Assembly: GCF_000972705.2 (NCBI RefSeq) | Contig: NZ_LATL02000151.1 | Span: 1 to 16,394, forward strand | Reading direction: 5' to 3' | Length of the DNA: 16,394 bases | Origin: Limnoraphis robusta CS-951 | GTDB lineage: Bacteria; Cyanobacteriota; Cyanobacteriia; Cyanobacteriales; Microcoleaceae | In this document: piece by piece, positions 15,204 through 16,394 of the stretch | Numbering within the stretch: the first letter of the stretch is position 1 | Layout: each line of letters opens with the position of its first letter | The notes under the pieces: generated by a model | Seen by the model: only the letters and a program-made list of their open reading frames with translations | Databases searched by the model: none | What the model was told of the DNA's origin: nothing | Made by a program: the position numbers and the translations under genes

Positions 15204-15641
15204 TTATCGCTCCGGCTTTCTAGCAAATCGGCTAGTGGTGGTGGGGCGATGACGAGTTCGGGTTGATGAACGTTTGGGAGCAGGACGACTTGGAGAAATC
15301 CGGGGGCGACTACTGCCATCGGATGGGTTCTCGTATATGTCTAGATAAACGGATTCCCCGGCTGCTTCGGCGATCGCAGAGAGTACCCGACGAATCGCCT
15401 GAATAGTACGTCCTCCGCGACCGTAAACACGGCCTTTATCTTCTGCTTCAAAAGCTAGCCGAATCCAGGTTCTCTGTTGGGCTAAGGAGCGTTCGCAATC
15501 GACTCGTAAGGACTCAGGAGCCTCTAGAAACGGCTCTACTAAAAACCGCACTAACTCAGCATAGTCAGGACTAGCTGACGGGTTCGGGTTCTGACGGATT
15601 GAGTTCAGAGGTTGATCCGGACTTGAGTTGTTCAAATACAT
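15204..15641 (-). CDS. khpA: KH-domain RNA-binding protein KhpA
   Basis: The protein has a single KH domain with [27 protein letters not shown] at about 61-87; the RNA-binding GXXG loop is GRGG at 74-77. KhpA, with partner KhpB, binds many transcripts and affects cell division and envelope genes in other bacteria. It carries a basic Ser/Pro/Arg-rich tail (108-145) that is longer than the minimal protein of about 80 aa. The gene directly follows rpsP, the common bacterial arrangement. The start is uncertain: ATG 15641 gives 145 aa and a 71-nt overlap with rpsP; the frame is open further back to 15719. The first ~25 residues look unconserved, so a later start, close to the rpsP stop, is possible. 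Confidence 0.9.
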   Translation of the reverse strand: MYLNNSSPDQPLNSIRQNPNPSASPDYAELVRFLVEPFLEAPESLRVDCERSLAQQRTWIRLAFEAEDKGRVYGRGGRTIQAIRRVLSAIAEAAGESVYLDIYENPSDGSSRPRISPSRPAPKRSSTRTRHRPTTTSRFARKPER

Positions 15642-15864
15642 TGGCTTTTTGCAGGATGTTACGCACAGTTCGAGTAGGTTGCGCTCCTTGTTGGAGACGC
15701 CGAACAATCGCAGGGACATCCAATCGAGTTTCGTCTGTTCTGGGGTTGTAGAAACCCAGTTCCTCTAACGGACGACCTTCACGACGAGATAAGCTCGTCG
15801 CCGCCACTATCCGGTAGCTAGCTTCCTGCTTTTTACCGTATTTCTTCAATCGCAATTTGATCAT
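15571..15864 (-). CDS. rpsP: 30S ribosomal protein S16
   Basis: The 97-aa protein matches S16 along its length: [22 protein letters not shown] at the start, then [20 protein letters not shown] and the [21 protein letters not shown] segment. It binds 16S rRNA and helps assemble the 30S subunit body. The last ~15 residues ([14 protein letters not shown]) form the usual variable acidic tail. The ATG is at 15864, with GGAG 14 nt upstream, a longer spacing than ideal. It is the first gene of the minus-strand cluster, and khpA overlaps its 3' end in another frame. Confidence 0.97.
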   Translation of the reverse strand: MIKLRLKKYGKKQEASYRIVAATSLSRREGRPLEELGFYNPRTDETRLDVPAIVRRLQQGAQPTRTVRNILQKANVFEQLKSGSTSELNPSEPEPVS

Positions 15865-16085
15865 ATTAGTTCACAACACTCCTTTATGATTGTAAGCTAT
15901 TTTTCTTGACTGGGGCATAGGGTTCGGGACTTGGAGACAGGTCAGGCAATAGGCAACAGGCAATCTAGCAATAGTCAGCAACGGTTATCTTGAGAAGATC
16001 ACCTGTGTCTAAAGACTTGAATCCTAATGGTTTCTGGGTTGATTTTCTAACCTTTCTATTGTCGCCGTTTTACCAAAAATTGCCG
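15865..16085. other. Intergenic region upstream of rpsP
   Basis: No gene is seen. It must hold the rpsP promoter; TACAAT at about 15889-15894 on the minus strand is a possible -10 but lacks a properly spaced -35. A heptamer repeat occupies 15944-15964. Confidence 0.5.
15944..15964. repeat. Heptamer tandem repeat AGGCAA(T/C)
   Basis: Three adjacent copies: AGGCAAT, AGGCAAC, AGGCAAT. This is another cyanobacterial-type short tandem repeat, different in sequence from the one at 12624-12656. Confidence 0.8.
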
Positions 16086-16091
16086 CACACG

Positions 16092-16112
16092 CCCCTACCT
16101 TCAGGTATGGGG
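16092..16112 (+). mobile_element. IS200/IS605-like terminal hairpin
   Basis: CCCCTACC (16092-16099), a TTCA loop and GGTA-T-GGGG (16104-16112) form a stem with a single extrahelical T in the 3' arm. A hairpin with one unpaired T is the recognition structure known from IS608-type ends. No transposase lies within the window, so an element may extend past the right edge. Confidence 0.4.
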
Positions 16113-16133
16113 ATATAAGGCTCTTTCTAATGC

Positions 16134-16139
16134 TATAAT
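16134..16139 (+). promoter_or_regulatory. Extended -10 promoter
   Basis: TGCTATAAT (16131-16139) is a perfect extended -10 (TG-N-TATAAT). No good -35 is needed for this class. Transcription would begin around 16146 and run rightward into the folded region. Confidence 0.5.
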
Positions 16140-16145
16140 AACTCT

Positions 16146-16394
16146 ACTGGCAGGGTATTCAACCAGTTGAAAAACCCAGCATCTAATCGATGCAATGAAC
16201 CTTGAAAACTTAAGGTACGGGGTTCTTGCTCTGAATGCTTTGGCCATATAAAACCTTAAAGCACCAAGTACAGAGAATCAAGCATTTTTTTCTCAAGTAC
16301 GGTAGGGCATACCGAAACTATCTCTGAAATGAGATGAACGACTGGGGAGACTCACCCCTCTGGAGTTGATTGGGAAACCAGTATGCTGTAAGGG
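16146..16394 (+). ncRNA. Putative structured RNA, unidentified, truncated by the window edge
   Basis: No open frame is convincing, but complementary pairs are dense: GGGT...ACCC enclosing CAAC/GTTG (about 16153-16178), GCATC/GATGC (about 16180-16194), TTAAGGT/ACCTTAA (16210s with 16250s), CTTGCTCTG with CAGAG-AAT-CAAG, CGGT/ACCG (16300-16314), ATCTC/GAGAT, ACTGG/CCAGT and GCATAC/GTATGC. Several nest in a multi-branch order. It follows an extended -10 promoter and an insertion-sequence-like hairpin. It does not match the features of tmRNA, RNase P RNA or 6S RNA that I know. A mobile-element-associated RNA or leader is possible. Confidence 0.4.

Noticed and set aside
16146..16394. Firm call as an IscB ωRNA (HEARO)
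   Set aside because: The layout is suggestive, but the GGCTCTT...AAGAGC closing stem I know from that class is not found and no nuclease gene is in view.

Overview
The window looks like chromosomal DNA of a cyanobacterium, probably a filamentous Oscillatoriales-type organism. The octamer GCGATCGC (HIP1, a hallmark of many cyanobacterial genomes) occurs at least eight times. Short heptamer tandem repeats and palindromic intergenic repeats are present, base composition is moderately AT-rich, and several proteins are of types common in cyanobacteria. The genus is inference, not read directly.

Layout. 1-440: no convincing gene; two GC-clamped palindromes with AT cores suggest a remnant or small non-autonomous IS200/IS605-like element. 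544-888 (-): orphan STAS-domain protein with its own terminator. 1100-1720 (+): DedA-family membrane protein, convergent with a 201-aa multi-pass membrane protein (1854-2459, -). 2696-5142 (-): a molybdopterin oxidoreductase gene followed by two different PlsC-type acyltransferases. 5415-7461 (+): a 77-aa membrane protein and a lipoprotein-type gamma-glutamyltransferase, with a visible promoter and a strong terminator. 7516-10760: a tandem duplication of an unrecognised coiled-coil/hydrophobic-repeat protein (454 and 412 aa, -), duplicated with both flanks and with a palindromic 44-bp repeat at each 3' end. 10769-10846: three back-to-back hairpins. 11092-12444 (+): a transmembrane Ser/Thr protein kinase. 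12687-15864 (-): a ribosome/RNA-linked gene cluster, in transcription order rpsP, khpA, a truncated RidA remnant, phoH, a ChuX/HutX-like gene and an exported protein (probably the DUF6816 family). 15865-16394: no gene; an insertion-sequence-like hairpin, an extended -10 promoter and a densely folded, probably transcribed region running off the right edge.

How the genes fit together. The rpsP-khpA-phoH block is translation and RNA housekeeping, with downstream members joined by short gaps. The oxidoreductase and plsC genes form a tight pair. The accessory material is the duplicated coiled-coil gene pair beside the membrane kinase, plus the mobile-element-like ends.

Best candidates for something undescribed: (1) the duplicated 454/412-aa family, whose copies differ by exactly one in-frame 42-codon repeat, where the 63-aa unit is a multiple of seven and its short form lacks exactly 21 residues; (2) the structured, promoter-bearing RNA-like segment at 16134-16394, with a possibly related segment at 1-372. 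Neither can be assigned a function from sequence alone.
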